NCBI GenBank assembly: GCA_963843275.1
Contig: CAWJJM010000010.1
Coordinates: 62,001-126,000, forward strand
Length of the DNA: 64,000 nt
Direction of reading: 5' to 3'
Source: CAWJJM01 sp963843275
Lineage (GTDB): Bacteria > Acidobacteriota > Thermoanaerobaculia > Multivoradales > JBCCEF01
Shown here: piece after piece, positions 28,124 to 35,770 of the stretch
Numbering within the stretch: the first letter of the stretch is position 1
Layout: every line of letters begins with the position of its first letter
Made by a program: the position numbers and the translations under genes
The notes under the pieces: model-generated
The model's database searches: none
What the model was told of the DNA's origin: nothing
The model's input: only the letters and a program-made list of their open reading frames with translations

Positions 28124-28846
28124 CTAGCCCTGGCGGTCGAGGTCGACCTCCCGCACCTCGACGTTCTTCGGCAGATCGAGCCGGAAGCGCTCGGCCGGGA
28201 TGTCCTCGTTGACCTTGAGGTCGTGGAACTGGTACTCGGTGACGTCGCCATCGGCGGCCACGTACTTGAGGCCGACCGGCAGGAAGCGCTGGGGATCGAT
28301 CCACAGCGTCATCGACTGCAGGCGCTTGGCGATGCGCGCGTAGCGGGGGAGCAGCTCGATGCGGTAGGGCTGGTCGCTGCCCTGCGGGAAGGCGACGCGG
28401 ACCTTGAAGTACTCGAGCAGCGTCTCGAGCGAGCCGCTGGCACCGAGGTACTTGAGCACCTGGTTCGAGTAGCGCCCGACCTTGAGCCGCTCGGCGCGAT
28501 CGAGGTCGCGGTACCAGGTCGTCATGTGCTCGCCGTCGATCACCACCGAGATCGGCTTCGGGCTCTGGTACTCCCAGCGCACGTCGTCGGGGGCGGAATA
28601 GGAGAAGACGCCCCGGGAGACGTCGGGCTCGACGAGCATCGAGCTGTCCTGCCGCTGGACGAACGACGCCTCCAGGGTGCGGACGTCCTTCTGGGCCGCC
28701 TTGACCCGGTCCATCAGGGCCTCCACCCGCTGCTTCCCGGTCAGGGTGTGGTCCGTCGGGTCGGGCGGTCTCGCCGGTTCGGCGCGGGCGCCGGCCGCGG
28801 CCAGGACGGCGAGGAGGAGAGGGAGGGCGTAGAGGCGTCGTCGCAT
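28124..28846 (-). CDS. lolA: Outer-membrane lipoprotein carrier protein LolA-like
   Basis: The 240-residue protein has a signal peptide (MRRRLYALPLLLAVLAAAGA) and the LolA-like fold pattern: DVRTLEASFVQRQDSSML, SRGVFSYSAPDDVRWEYQSP, DGEHMTTWYRDLDRAERLKV and FLPVGLKYVAADGDVTEYQF. Family members shuttle lipoproteins across the periplasm. The start is taken at the ATG beginning the signal peptide; an earlier in-frame ATG at 28933 is not supported. It is the first gene of lolA-tgt-yajC-secD-secF, 13 bases ahead of the proposed tgt start. Confidence 0.85.
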   Translation of the reverse strand: MRRRLYALPLLLAVLAAAGARAEPARPPDPTDHTLTGKQRVEALMDRVKAAQKDVRTLEASFVQRQDSSMLVEPDVSRGVFSYSAPDDVRWEYQSPKPISVVIDGEHMTTWYRDLDRAERLKVGRYSNQVLKYLGASGSLETLLEYFKVRVAFPQGSDQPYRIELLPRYARIAKRLQSMTLWIDPQRFLPVGLKYVAADGDVTEYQFHDLKVNEDIPAERFRLDLPKNVEVREVDLDRQG

Positions 28847-28961
28847 GCGTGTTCCTGCTCTCGGAGACGGGTACGTTGGATGGCTGGAGGCCTCGCCGGC
28901 GACCGGGGCCGCGGCGGCTCGCGCTCCGAACAACAGGGCTCCCGGAGGGAGAATTTCGCGG

Positions 28962-28990
28962 TTGACAGCCCCAGGTGCAGGTGCTACCTT
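28962..28990 (+). promoter_or_regulatory. Sigma-70-type promoter for the FYDLN-acid/folK transcript
   Basis: A perfect TTGACA (28962-28967) is followed after exactly 17 bases by TACCTT (28985-28990, four of six). The transcript would start near 28997, about 26 bases before the ATG at 29023, with GAGG as a ribosome site. This is among the clearest promoters in the window. Confidence 0.75.
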
Positions 28991-29022
28991 CGCGAATCCT
29001 CGAACGGCCTGAGGTCCGACCG

Positions 29023-29343
29023 ATGACCGAGCTGAAACTGGGCAACAAGTACGAGTGCTTCAACTGCGGGGTGAAGTTCTACGACCTCGGCCGGGGCTCC
29101 TCGATCTGCCCGAAGTGCGGTGCCGACCAGAAGGACGCCGAGGCGAAGGACAACCCGCTGGTCGCACAGTCGGTCAAGCGCCGCCGGCGCGCCGAGCTGC
29201 AGCCGGACGACGAGCCGGCGGCGGCCGCCCCTGCCGAGGAGATCGAGATCGACGACGAGGACGAGCTGCCGGCCGAGGACCTCGAGCTCGACACCAGCGA
29301 GCTGGAGGACGACGAGGAAGAGGAGGAGGAGGAGGAGGACTGA
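29023..29343 (+). CDS. FYDLN-acid family protein (zinc ribbon + acidic tail)
   Basis: The 106-residue protein has an N-terminal zinc ribbon with two Cys pairs (CFNCGVKFYDLG and CPKCGADQ), which includes the diagnostic K-F-Y-D-L segment. A basic stretch KRRRRAE follows, then a strongly acidic C-terminus ending in a run of Glu/Asp. The family (TIGR02300/PF09538) is small, cytosolic and of unknown function. The start is set by the promoter and ribosome site; in-frame sequence upstream overlaps the promoter. It is followed after 31 bases by folK. Confidence 0.88.
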   Translation: MTELKLGNKYECFNCGVKFYDLGRGSSICPKCGADQKDAEAKDNPLVAQSVKRRRRAELQPDDEPAAAAPAEEIEIDDEDELPAEDLELDTSELEDDEEEEEEEED

Positions 29344-29374
29344 GGCCCCCTCCCCCGGGTCCAGCTCCCCGCCC

Positions 29375-29914
29375 GTGACCGGGACCCGCCGCTTCGCCCT
29401 CGGCCTGGGCGGCAACCTCGGCCCGGTGCGCGAGACACTCACCGCCGCCCTCGTGGCGCTCCGCGAGCACCTCGGCCCGCTCCGCGTCGCCCCCCTCTAC
29501 CGCACCACCCCCGCTTCCGATCTCCCCCAACCCGACTACCTCAACACCGCCGCGGCCGGCGCCACCGACCGGGAGGCGCGGGACATCCTCGCCCTGGCGA
29601 AGGCGCTCGAGGCGGCCGCCGGACGCCGCCCCGGTCCGCGCTGGGGGCCGCGCGAGCTCGACGTCGACCTGCTGCTGCTCGGCGACGAGGTGATCGCCGC
29701 ACCGGATCTGGTGGTGCCCCACCCGCGCCTGGGCGAGCGCGCCTTCGTGCTGGTGCCGCTGGCCGCGGTGGCAGCGGACCTCCGCGTGCCGCCGGGGGAC
29801 CGGACGGTCGGGGAGCTGCGGCGCGGGCTGGGCGAGGTGCCCGGAGTGGTCCGCGTGCCCTGGGGCGGCGAAGCGGAGCGCCGGCTCGGCCTGCCCCCCG
29901 GGGGCGGCGGGTAG
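29375..29914 (+). CDS. folK: 2-amino-4-hydroxy-6-hydroxymethyldihydropteridine diphosphokinase
   Basis: From a GTG start the protein has 179 residues. It shows the HPPK signatures FALGLGGNLGPVRETL at the N-terminus, PLYRTTPASDLPQPDYLNTA, GPRWGPRELDVDLLLLGDE (the two Asp bind magnesium) and HPRLGERAFVLVPLAAVA. It transfers pyrophosphate from ATP in folate synthesis. The alternative start inside the preceding gene, in another frame, is not used. It probably shares the promoter at 28962. Confidence 0.93.
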   Translation: MTGTRRFALGLGGNLGPVRETLTAALVALREHLGPLRVAPLYRTTPASDLPQPDYLNTAAAGATDREARDILALAKALEAAAGRRPGPRWGPRELDVDLLLLGDEVIAAPDLVVPHPRLGERAFVLVPLAAVAADLRVPPGDRTVGELRRGLGEVPGVVRVPWGGEAERRLGLPPGGGG

Positions 29915-29963
29915 CCTCCGGGCCCGGCCGCGGGCGCCGGGCTGCTAGGCTCGCGCCGCCGCC

Positions 29964-31166
29964 ATGCTGACGCTGCGCGACCCCATCCACGGCTTCGTCC
30001 GCGCCGGTGACCTCGAGGCCGACCTGCTCGACTCCCGGCCGCTGCAGCGGCTGCGTTGGATCCACCAGCTCGGGCTGACCGCCTTCGTCTTCCCCGGCGC
30101 CGAGCACAGCCGCTTCAGCCACGCGGTGGGCGCGATGGAGCTCGCCGGCCGCCTCTACGACGCCCTGGCGGCGCGCAGCGGCGGCCTGCTGCCGGGCGGC
30201 GCCGAGCCGCGCGAGCGCCGCCTCGTCCGCCTCGCCGCCCTGCTCCACGACATCGGCCACGCCCCGTTCAGCCACTCCGCCGAGGAGCTCTTCGAGGAGG
30301 GCCTCGACCACGAGGCGATGGGGCGGCGGCTGCTCGCCCTCCCCGAGGTCCGTGACCTCTTCGCCCGCCACCGGCGCGGCGACGCGGCGGGGATCGAGCC
30401 GGAGGACGTGGCGGCGCTGCTCGGCGGCGGCGACGGCCCGGTGGGCCACCTGCTCGCCCGCATCGTCTCCGGGGAGCTCGACGTCGACAAGATGGACTAC
30501 CTGCTGCGCGACAGCCTGTTCTGCGGCGTGCGCTACGGCAGCTACGACCTCGACCGCCTGCTCGACACCGCGGTGCCGCTCGAGGACCCGCAGACCGGGG
30601 AGTGGGGCGTCGGGGTGGAGGCCGGCGGCGTCCACGCCGTCGAGGCGCTGGTGATGGCCCGCTACTACATGTTCACGCAGGTGTACTTCAACCTCACCGG
30701 CAAGGCGCTCGAGCTGCACCTGAACGCCTGGCTGGCCGCGTCGGGGCTGCGCTGGCCCGCCGCGCCCGAGGCCTTCCTGGAGCTCGACGACGTCGAGGTG
30801 CTGTGGCGGCTGCGCCGCGCCGACGCGCCGCACGCCCGCGCGGTGGTCGCCCGCCGCCACTACCCGCTCGCCTTCGAGACCGAGGAGCACCTCGACCCGG
30901 CTTCGCGCCGCGGCTTCGACGCCGTGCTGGCGGCGGTCGGCGAGGAGCTGGGGCCGGAGGCCCTGCTGGTCTCCCGCTCCTCGAAGGACCCGCACCGCAT
31001 GGAAGAGAGCCGCGTGCTGGTGCGGCACCGTGACGGCCGGCTCGAGCCGATGACCGAGGCCAGCCACTTCATGCGCCATCTCGGCCGCATCGAGCGCTAC
31101 CGGGTCTATGCGCCGCCGGAGCGCCGGGACGAGGTGGAGGCCGCCATCCGGCGCCGCTGGCCCTAG
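29964..31166 (+). CDS. HD-domain phosphohydrolase (YdhJ/YwfO-SAMHD1-like)
   Basis: The 400-residue protein starts DPIHGFVRAGDLEADLLDS and has the HD metal site spread over HSRFSHAVGAMEL, LLHDIGHAPFSHSAEEL and the later Asp in GELDVDKMDYLLRDS. This is the architecture of the dGTPase/SAMHD1-like group of HD hydrolases, so a nucleotide triphosphate substrate is likely but unproven. The protein is cytosolic and the length is normal. A TAGGCT hexamer (29946-29951) sits 12 bases before the ATG, suggesting a very short leader. It starts 49 bases after folK. Confidence 0.88.
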   Translation: MLTLRDPIHGFVRAGDLEADLLDSRPLQRLRWIHQLGLTAFVFPGAEHSRFSHAVGAMELAGRLYDALAARSGGLLPGGAEPRERRLVRLAALLHDIGHAPFSHSAEELFEEGLDHEAMGRRLLALPEVRDLFARHRRGDAAGIEPEDVAALLGGGDGPVGHLLARIVSGELDVDKMDYLLRDSLFCGVRYGSYDLDRLLDTAVPLEDPQTGEWGVGVEAGGVHAVEALVMARYYMFTQVYFNLTGKALELHLNAWLAASGLRWPAAPEAFLELDDVEVLWRLRRADAPHARAVVARRHYPLAFETEEHLDPASRRGFDAVLAAVGEELGPEALLVSRSSKDPHRMEESRVLVRHRDGRLEPMTEASHFMRHLGRIERYRVYAPPERRDEVEAAIRRRWP

Positions 31167-31257
31167 AGGCCGGAGTCCGGGGCGTCCGCGGCGCGGCGGC
31201 CGCTGCCACGCCGCCACCCCGCAAGGTGCAGGGCCGAACGAGGAGGAGGAGGTCCCG

Positions 31258-32505
31258 ATGCGAGCACACCCCCGGCGGGCCACGAGCCTGCTGCCGTCGT
31301 TGCCCTTCCTGGTCGCCCTGGCCTCCTGCGCCACGGTGGCGCCGCCGGCCGCCGCCCCGCCGGCGCCCGCGACCGTCTCCGCCGCCGTCCAACCGGCCGC
31401 CGCCGCCGCAAGCCGGGCGATCGCCGCGGCGATGGCGGCGGACTCCATCCCCGCGATGTCGGTGGCGGTGGTCCGCGACGGGGAGCTGGTCTGGTCGCAG
31501 GCCTTCGGCACCGCCAACCTCGAGACCGGCGACCCGGCCCGGCCGGAGACCCGCTTCCGCCTGGGCAGCGTCGCGAAGCTCTTCACCGCCGACACCACGG
31601 CGCTGCTCGCCGCCGACGGGGTCGTCGACCTCGACGCCGACATCCGCGAGATCCTGCCCGCCTTCCCCGACAAGGGCACGCCGATCACCCTGCGCCAGCT
31701 CCTCGGGCACCTCGGCGGCATCCGCCACTACCGGCCGGAGGACTTCGACCCGGCGCAACCGGGGGGCTCGATCGACCTGCGCCTCTACCCGGACGCGGCG
31801 TCGATCCTGGCGATCTTCGCCGACGACCCGCTGGTGGCGGTGCCCGGCGAGAAGCTCTCCTACTCCACCTTCGGCTACTCGCTGGCCGGCCTGGTGCTCG
31901 AGGCGGCCACCGGGCGCAGCACCTTCGACCTGATTCGCGAGCGGATCCTCGCGCCGGCGGGGATCTCCGGCATCGCGGTCGACGACTGGTTCGCCATCGT
32001 CCCGGGCCGGGCCCGCAACTACGACCCGACGGCCGACCTCGCGCGCGTGCTGGCGCAGGAGGACTACGGGCCGGTGGTCAACTCGTCGCCGCTGAACTCC
32101 GCCTACAAGGTGCCGGGCGGCGGCCTGACCGGCACCGCCGAGGCCGTCGCCCGCTTCGGCGCCCTCCACTTCGCCCCGGGGTTCCTGCCCGCGCCGGTCT
32201 ACGCGGAGATCTTCCGGGTGCAGCACACCAACTCCGGGGAGCCGACCCCGGTGGGCCTGGGCTGGTGGGTGGGCCGCGACGCGGCGGGCCGGCGCACCTT
32301 CGCCCACAGCGGATCGCAGCAGGGCTGCCGGGCCGACCTGCTGGTCTACCCGGACGACCGGGTGGCCGTGGCTCTGCTCTCCAATCTCGGCAACCGGCCC
32401 GCGGACGTCCGCGCCGTGTCGAGCGCCGTCGCCGCCGGCTTCCTGCCGGCGGCCCCGGTGCCGCCCCCGGACCATGATCCGCCGTCCCCGCCGCCGTCGC
32501 GCTGA
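31258..32505 (+). CDS. Serine hydrolase of the beta-lactamase/penicillin-binding class C fold, predicted lipoprotein
   Basis: The 415-residue protein begins with a lipoprotein signal (LLPSLPFLVALASC). The catalytic motifs are present: S-V-A-K within RFRLGSVAKLFTADT near residue 107, the Tyr motif in YSTFGYSLAG near 203, and HSGSQQG near 350. Members include esterases, D-aminopeptidases and carboxypeptidases; true class C beta-lactamase activity is not implied. A GGAGGAGGAGG ribosome site precedes the ATG, and longer in-frame starts are rejected for that reason. It would act in the periplasm; its substrate is unknown. Confidence 0.85.
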   Translation: MRAHPRRATSLLPSLPFLVALASCATVAPPAAAPPAPATVSAAVQPAAAAASRAIAAAMAADSIPAMSVAVVRDGELVWSQAFGTANLETGDPARPETRFRLGSVAKLFTADTTALLAADGVVDLDADIREILPAFPDKGTPITLRQLLGHLGGIRHYRPEDFDPAQPGGSIDLRLYPDAASILAIFADDPLVAVPGEKLSYSTFGYSLAGLVLEAATGRSTFDLIRERILAPAGISGIAVDDWFAIVPGRARNYDPTADLARVLAQEDYGPVVNSSPLNSAYKVPGGGLTGTAEAVARFGALHFAPGFLPAPVYAEIFRVQHTNSGEPTPVGLGWWVGRDAAGRRTFAHSGSQQGCRADLLVYPDDRVAVALLSNLGNRPADVRAVSSAVAAGFLPAAPVPPPDHDPPSPPPSR

Positions 32506-32527
32506 GCGGGACGCCCCTCGCGGCCGC

Positions 32528-32533
32528 TACAAT
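32528..32533 (+). promoter_or_regulatory. Candidate -10 element for hemF
   Basis: TACAAT (five of six) ends 7 bases before the hemF ATG, so transcription would begin at or next to the start codon (a leaderless mRNA). No matching -35 is seen, and no ribosome site fits between it and the ATG. Confidence 0.45.
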
Positions 32534-32540
32534 CCGGCGC

Positions 32541-33461
32541 ATGCCGGAAGCTCCCGACGTCGGTGCGGTCGAGGCCTACCTCGCCGACCTGCAGGAGCGC
32601 ATCTCGAGCGCCCTGGAGGGCGCCGACGGCGGCGGCCGTTTCCGCACCGACCGCTGGTCGCGCGCCGAGGGCGGCGGCGGGATCACCCGGGTCCTCGCCG
32701 GCGGCGCGCTGTTCGAGAAGGCCGGCGTGGCCCTGTCGCACGTCCACGGGCCACGGCTGCCGCCCTCTGCGACCGCCGCCCGGCCCGAGCTCGCCGGGCG
32801 CTCCTTCCGCGCCCTGGGCGTCTCGCTGGTGCTCCACCCGGAGAACCCCTACGTGCCGACGGCGCACGCCAACGTGCGCTACTTCCTCGCCGAGCGCCCG
32901 GGCGAGCCGCCGGTGTGGTGGTTCGGCGGCGGCTTCGACCTGACGCCCTACTACCCGTTCGTCGAGGACGCCGTCCACTGGCACGCCACCGCACGGGCCG
33001 CCTGCGAGCCGTTCGGAGCCGACGTCTACCCGCGGCTCAAGCGCTGGTGCGACGACTACTTCTACCTCCCCCACCGCGGCGAGGCGCGCGGCGTCGGCGG
33101 CCTGTTCTTCGACGATCTCGACACCTGGGGGGCGGCGAGGACGTTCGCCTTCCTGCGCAGCGTGGGCGACCACTTCCTACCCGCCTACCTGCCGCTGGTC
33201 GAGCGCCGCCGGGCGACGGCGTGGGGCGAGCGCGAGCGGCGCTTCCAGCTCTACCGCCGGGGCCGCTACGTGGAGTTCAACCTGCTCTACGACCGCGGCA
33301 CGCTGTTCGGGATCCAGAGCGGCGGGCGCAGCGAGTCGATCCTCATGTCGCTGCCGCCGCTGGTGCGCTGGGACTACGACTGGCGCCCGCCGCCGGGGAG
33401 CCCCGAGGAGCGGCTCGCCGCCGACTTCCTCCGCCCCCGCGACTGGCTCGGCGGGGCCTGA
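32541..33461 (+). CDS. hemF: Oxygen-dependent coproporphyrinogen III oxidase
   Basis: The 306-residue protein carries the family's signature blocks: HPENPYVPTAHANVRYF, WWFGGGFDLTPYYPF, KRWCDDYFYLPHRGEARG, GGLFFDDLD, and YVEFNLLYDRGTLFGIQSGG followed by RSESILMSLPP. It converts coproporphyrinogen III to protoporphyrinogen IX using molecular oxygen, late in haem synthesis, in the cytosol. Length and motifs are normal. It stands alone here, without other hem genes, and converges with the PEGA gene across a hairpin. Confidence 0.97.
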   Translation: MPEAPDVGAVEAYLADLQERISSALEGADGGGRFRTDRWSRAEGGGGITRVLAGGALFEKAGVALSHVHGPRLPPSATAARPELAGRSFRALGVSLVLHPENPYVPTAHANVRYFLAERPGEPPVWWFGGGFDLTPYYPFVEDAVHWHATARAACEPFGADVYPRLKRWCDDYFYLPHRGEARGVGGLFFDDLDTWGAARTFAFLRSVGDHFLPAYLPLVERRRATAWGERERRFQLYRRGRYVEFNLLYDRGTLFGIQSGGRSESILMSLPPLVRWDYDWRPPPGSPEERLAADFLRPRDWLGGA

Positions 33462-33478
33462 GCGGGCGGACACGGCAA

Positions 33479-33508
33479 GGGCCCCGGCCGCGACGGCGAC
33501 CGGGGCCC
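33479..33508. terminator. Bidirectional terminator-like hairpin between hemF and the PEGA gene
   Basis: GGGCCCCGG and CCGGGGCCC form nine perfect pairs, with one mismatch and three further pairs toward a GACG loop. It sits between two convergent genes (hemF and the PEGA gene), where a shared terminator is expected. Neither side has a strong U-run. Confidence 0.55.
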
Positions 33509-33531
33509 GCGAAGCGCGGCGCGGCGCCGGC

Positions 33532-34605
33532 TCAGCGCGGCGCGAGCTCGATGTCCAGCTCGAGCTGATCGCCGGCCTCCACGGTCAGCTCGCGGCTCTC
33601 GCTGAGGTGACCCGGTCGCACCACCTCGAGCACGTGGTCGCCGGCCTCGAGCGCCAGGCCGCCCCGCAGCCGGGCGAGCTCCTCCCCGGTCCCCACGAAG
33701 CGCCCGTCGAGGTAGACCGAGGCGTCGGGCGGCTCGACGTGCAGCCGCAGGCTGCCGAGCTCACCGACCCGGGCGGGCGGCGGCGGCGCCTGCTCGGCGC
33801 GGCGTCGCCAGTCGTCGCGGGCGGCCGCCTCGCGCTCGGCGTCACGCCGGATGCGGGCGTCGCGGCGCGGCGTCGGGTGCGGCGCGAAGAGCTCCTCGGG
33901 CGGCGTCGATTCGCCGCGTGCGAGCCGGTCGTCGACGTCGATCACGACGCCGGGGAAGATGCGGTAGTCGCGGGCGAGGGTCTCGAACCCCGGCTTGTAG
34001 AAGACGAGCTGGTAGGTGCCCTCCTCGAGCCAGAGGTACTGCGGCCAGCCGTCGAAGCGATCGGCGGTGCCGATGAACTGCCCCTCGAGGAAGATCTGGG
34101 TGTCGCCGGGCCGCAGGTCGAGGTCGAGGGCGCCCATGTCCTCGCGCTCGCGGCGGCCGTACCAGGCGACGCCGGGATACGGGTAGCCCCAGGGCCCCCA
34201 ACCGGCCCACCAGCCCCAGCCGTACGGGGACCACCAGGGGTCGTAGTAGCCGCCCCAGTAGCCGCCCCAGCCGCCGTAGCGGATGCCGCGGCCCCGGTAG
34301 CCGGGGTAGTCCGGGGTGTGCCGGCGGCGGTCCTTCTCGACGACGATGCCGCCCTGCGAGCTGCCGGGCCGGGTCGTGCCGGCCGACGGCGAACCGCCGT
34401 GCGAGCTCGAGCCCTGCGAGCTCGAGCCGTGCGAGCTCGAGCCGGAGACGGTCCCCGACGAGGAGCCCCCGCCCGGACGCGTGTGGCTCGCCTGCGCCTC
34501 GGCGGTCAGCGCGGTGGCGAGGCACAGCACCCCCGCCGCGATCAGTGTCAGCAGTGGCCGGCCCCAACGCCCGGCCGCGGTCTTCTCGGTCTTCTTGATG
34601 TTCAT
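33532..34605 (-). CDS. Exported PEGA-domain protein with an aromatic/glycine-rich segment
   Basis: The 357-residue protein has a signal peptide (LLTLIAAGVLCLATALTAEA). A low-complexity Ser/Gly segment with (GSSS[HQ]) repeats follows (about 50-75), then a Gly/Tyr/Trp-rich stretch (about 95-140, e.g. YGGWGGYWGGYYDPWWSPYG). Two PEGA-like beta modules lie at about 150-210 (IFLEGQFIGTADRFDGWP) and 290-350 (ASVYLDGRFVGTGEELARL). PEGA modules occur on exported proteins of cell-surface systems. The function is unknown. Its ATG overlaps the stop of the upstream glycosyltransferase as ATGA, implying a linked role. Confidence 0.8.
   Translation of the reverse strand: MNIKKTEKTAAGRWGRPLLTLIAAGVLCLATALTAEAQASHTRPGGGSSSGTVSGSSSHGSSSQGSSSHGGSPSAGTTRPGSSQGGIVVEKDRRRHTPDYPGYRGRGIRYGGWGGYWGGYYDPWWSPYGWGWWAGWGPWGYPYPGVAWYGRREREDMGALDLDLRPGDTQIFLEGQFIGTADRFDGWPQYLWLEEGTYQLVFYKPGFETLARDYRIFPGVVIDVDDRLARGESTPPEELFAPHPTPRRDARIRRDAEREAAARDDWRRRAEQAPPPPARVGELGSLRLHVEPPDASVYLDGRFVGTGEELARLRGGLALEAGDHVLEVVRPGHLSESRELTVEAGDQLELDIELAPR
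34400..34443. repeat. Three tandem 15-base repeats inside the PEGA gene
   Basis: The unit TGCGAGCTCGAGCC plus one base occurs three times in a row and encodes the Gly-Ser-Ser-Ser-His/Gln run of the protein. Each unit contains the palindrome GAGCTC. Such a tract can change length by slippage without breaking the frame. Confidence 0.8.
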
Positions 34606-35570
34606 GTCGAGTTCTCCAGTCCCTCGCGGGCCCCCGCGTTCGGCCCGAGGTCCCTCCAACCCCGGTGCAGACCGACCACGTAGTGGAAGCGCATGACGTG
34701 CTCCCAGGTGCGTGGGAGGCTGACTGGAAAAAATTGCAAGGCGCGGACCAGAGCCTCGCGCCATCGCTGGGCGGCCGGCGAAGGCACCGGCGGCGGGCCG
34801 CCGGGGCCGACGCCGAGGAAGCCACCGAGCTCCGGATGCAGCTTCTGGAAGACCACCGCCGAGTACCCGGCCCGCTCCTGCCGCGTCGCGAAACGGGCCA
34901 GGTCCGTGGGGTGGTCGTGGGCCGTCACGGCCGCCGCCTCGTAGACGATGCGCAGGCCGTGGCGGCGGGTCAGACGATAGCCGGCCTCGATGTCCTCCCA
35001 GGCGGCGTAAGGGAAATCCTCGTCGAACGGCTCGGCGAGCAGGAGGTCCCGCGGCAGCGACAGGTTGGAGGTGTAGAAGAAGTTGAAGGGCACGTCCTCG
35101 GGGTCCTCGATGAGGGCGAAGCCGAACTGCAGGCCGTGCTCGTTGATGTAGCGCAGGAAGGGGTCCAGACGCATCCGCGGGTGCCAGCCGGTGTAGCCGA
35201 TGACGGCGGTCGGCCGGGACCCGCCGCGGCGGCGGCGGTGCGCCTCGAGATGGGCCGCCAACCATCCCGCGGAGGGGACGGTGTCGTCCCCCAGAAAGGC
35301 CACGAGCGGAGCCGCCGCGGCGGCGACGCCGGCGTTGCGGGCGGCGGCCGGCCCACGGTTCTCCTGGGCGAGGACGGTGAGTGGCCGGGCGAAGCCCCGC
35401 CGCCGCTCCGCCAGCCAGGCGCCCGTCCCGTCCCGCGAGCCGTCGTCGACCACCACCACCTCGAAGGCCGCGTCCGCGTCCTGCTGCTCGAGCGCCGCCA
35501 GCACCTCCGGCAGCACGTCGAGGCGGTCGTGCGTCGGGATGACGACGGAGGCCTGGGGCGGCGGCGACAT
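34602..35570 (-). CDS. Family 2 glycosyltransferase
   Basis: The 322-residue protein has a GT-A fold: ASVVIPTHDRLDVLPEVLAA at the start, VVVVDDGSRDGTGAWL (nucleotide-binding Asp), NRGPAAARNAGV, and FLGDDTVPSAGWL as the DxD-equivalent metal site (here G-D-D). The later acceptor region has FDEDFPYAAWEDIEAGYRLT, the ED acid motif of inverting transferases. Membrane segments are lacking. The stop overlaps the PEGA start (ATGA). It is divergent to the sigma gene, with a 200-base GC-rich spacer between them. Confidence 0.88.
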   Translation of the reverse strand: MSPPPQASVVIPTHDRLDVLPEVLAALEQQDADAAFEVVVVDDGSRDGTGAWLAERRRGFARPLTVLAQENRGPAAARNAGVAAAAAPLVAFLGDDTVPSAGWLAAHLEAHRRRRGGSRPTAVIGYTGWHPRMRLDPFLRYINEHGLQFGFALIEDPEDVPFNFFYTSNLSLPRDLLLAEPFDEDFPYAAWEDIEAGYRLTRRHGLRIVYEAAAVTAHDHPTDLARFATRQERAGYSAVVFQKLHPELGGFLGVGPGGPPPVPSPAAQRWREALVRALQFFPVSLPRTWEHVMRFHYVVGLHRGWRDLGPNAGAREGLENST

Positions 35571-35736
35571 GCCGCGAGCCTATCGTCTCGGCGCCCCTCC
35601 CCGCGGGCCCGCGCATCGGGACCCCGCCGCCCGCGCACGGGCGCCGCGACGGGCTGTACACTCCGCGGCACGGCGGCCCCGGGGCCGGCGCGGCGACGAC
35701 GGCGTCGCGCCCCCGCCACGCCGCGGACGGGGGGGT

Positions 35737-35761
35737 GGAATAGAGCCCGCCGGTCCCCGTA
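35737..35761 (+). promoter_or_regulatory. Candidate ECF-sigma promoter upstream of the sigma/anti-sigma gene
   Basis: GGAAT (35737-35741), 16 bases, then CGTA (35758-35761) resemble the GGAAC-N16/17-CGTA/CGTC layout of ECF-dependent promoters, which often control their own gene. The transcript would start near 35769. The match is short and could be chance. Confidence 0.35.
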
Positions 35762-35770
35762 CCATCTGCT

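Noticed and set aside
31258..32505. Beta-lactamase resistance gene
   Set aside because: Only the shared S-x-x-K fold motifs are present; the protein is a generic lipid-anchored serine hydrolase and resistance cannot be inferred.
34400..34443. CRISPR-like array
   Set aside because: Only three contiguous 15-base units without spacers; they encode a Ser-rich repeat in the PEGA protein.
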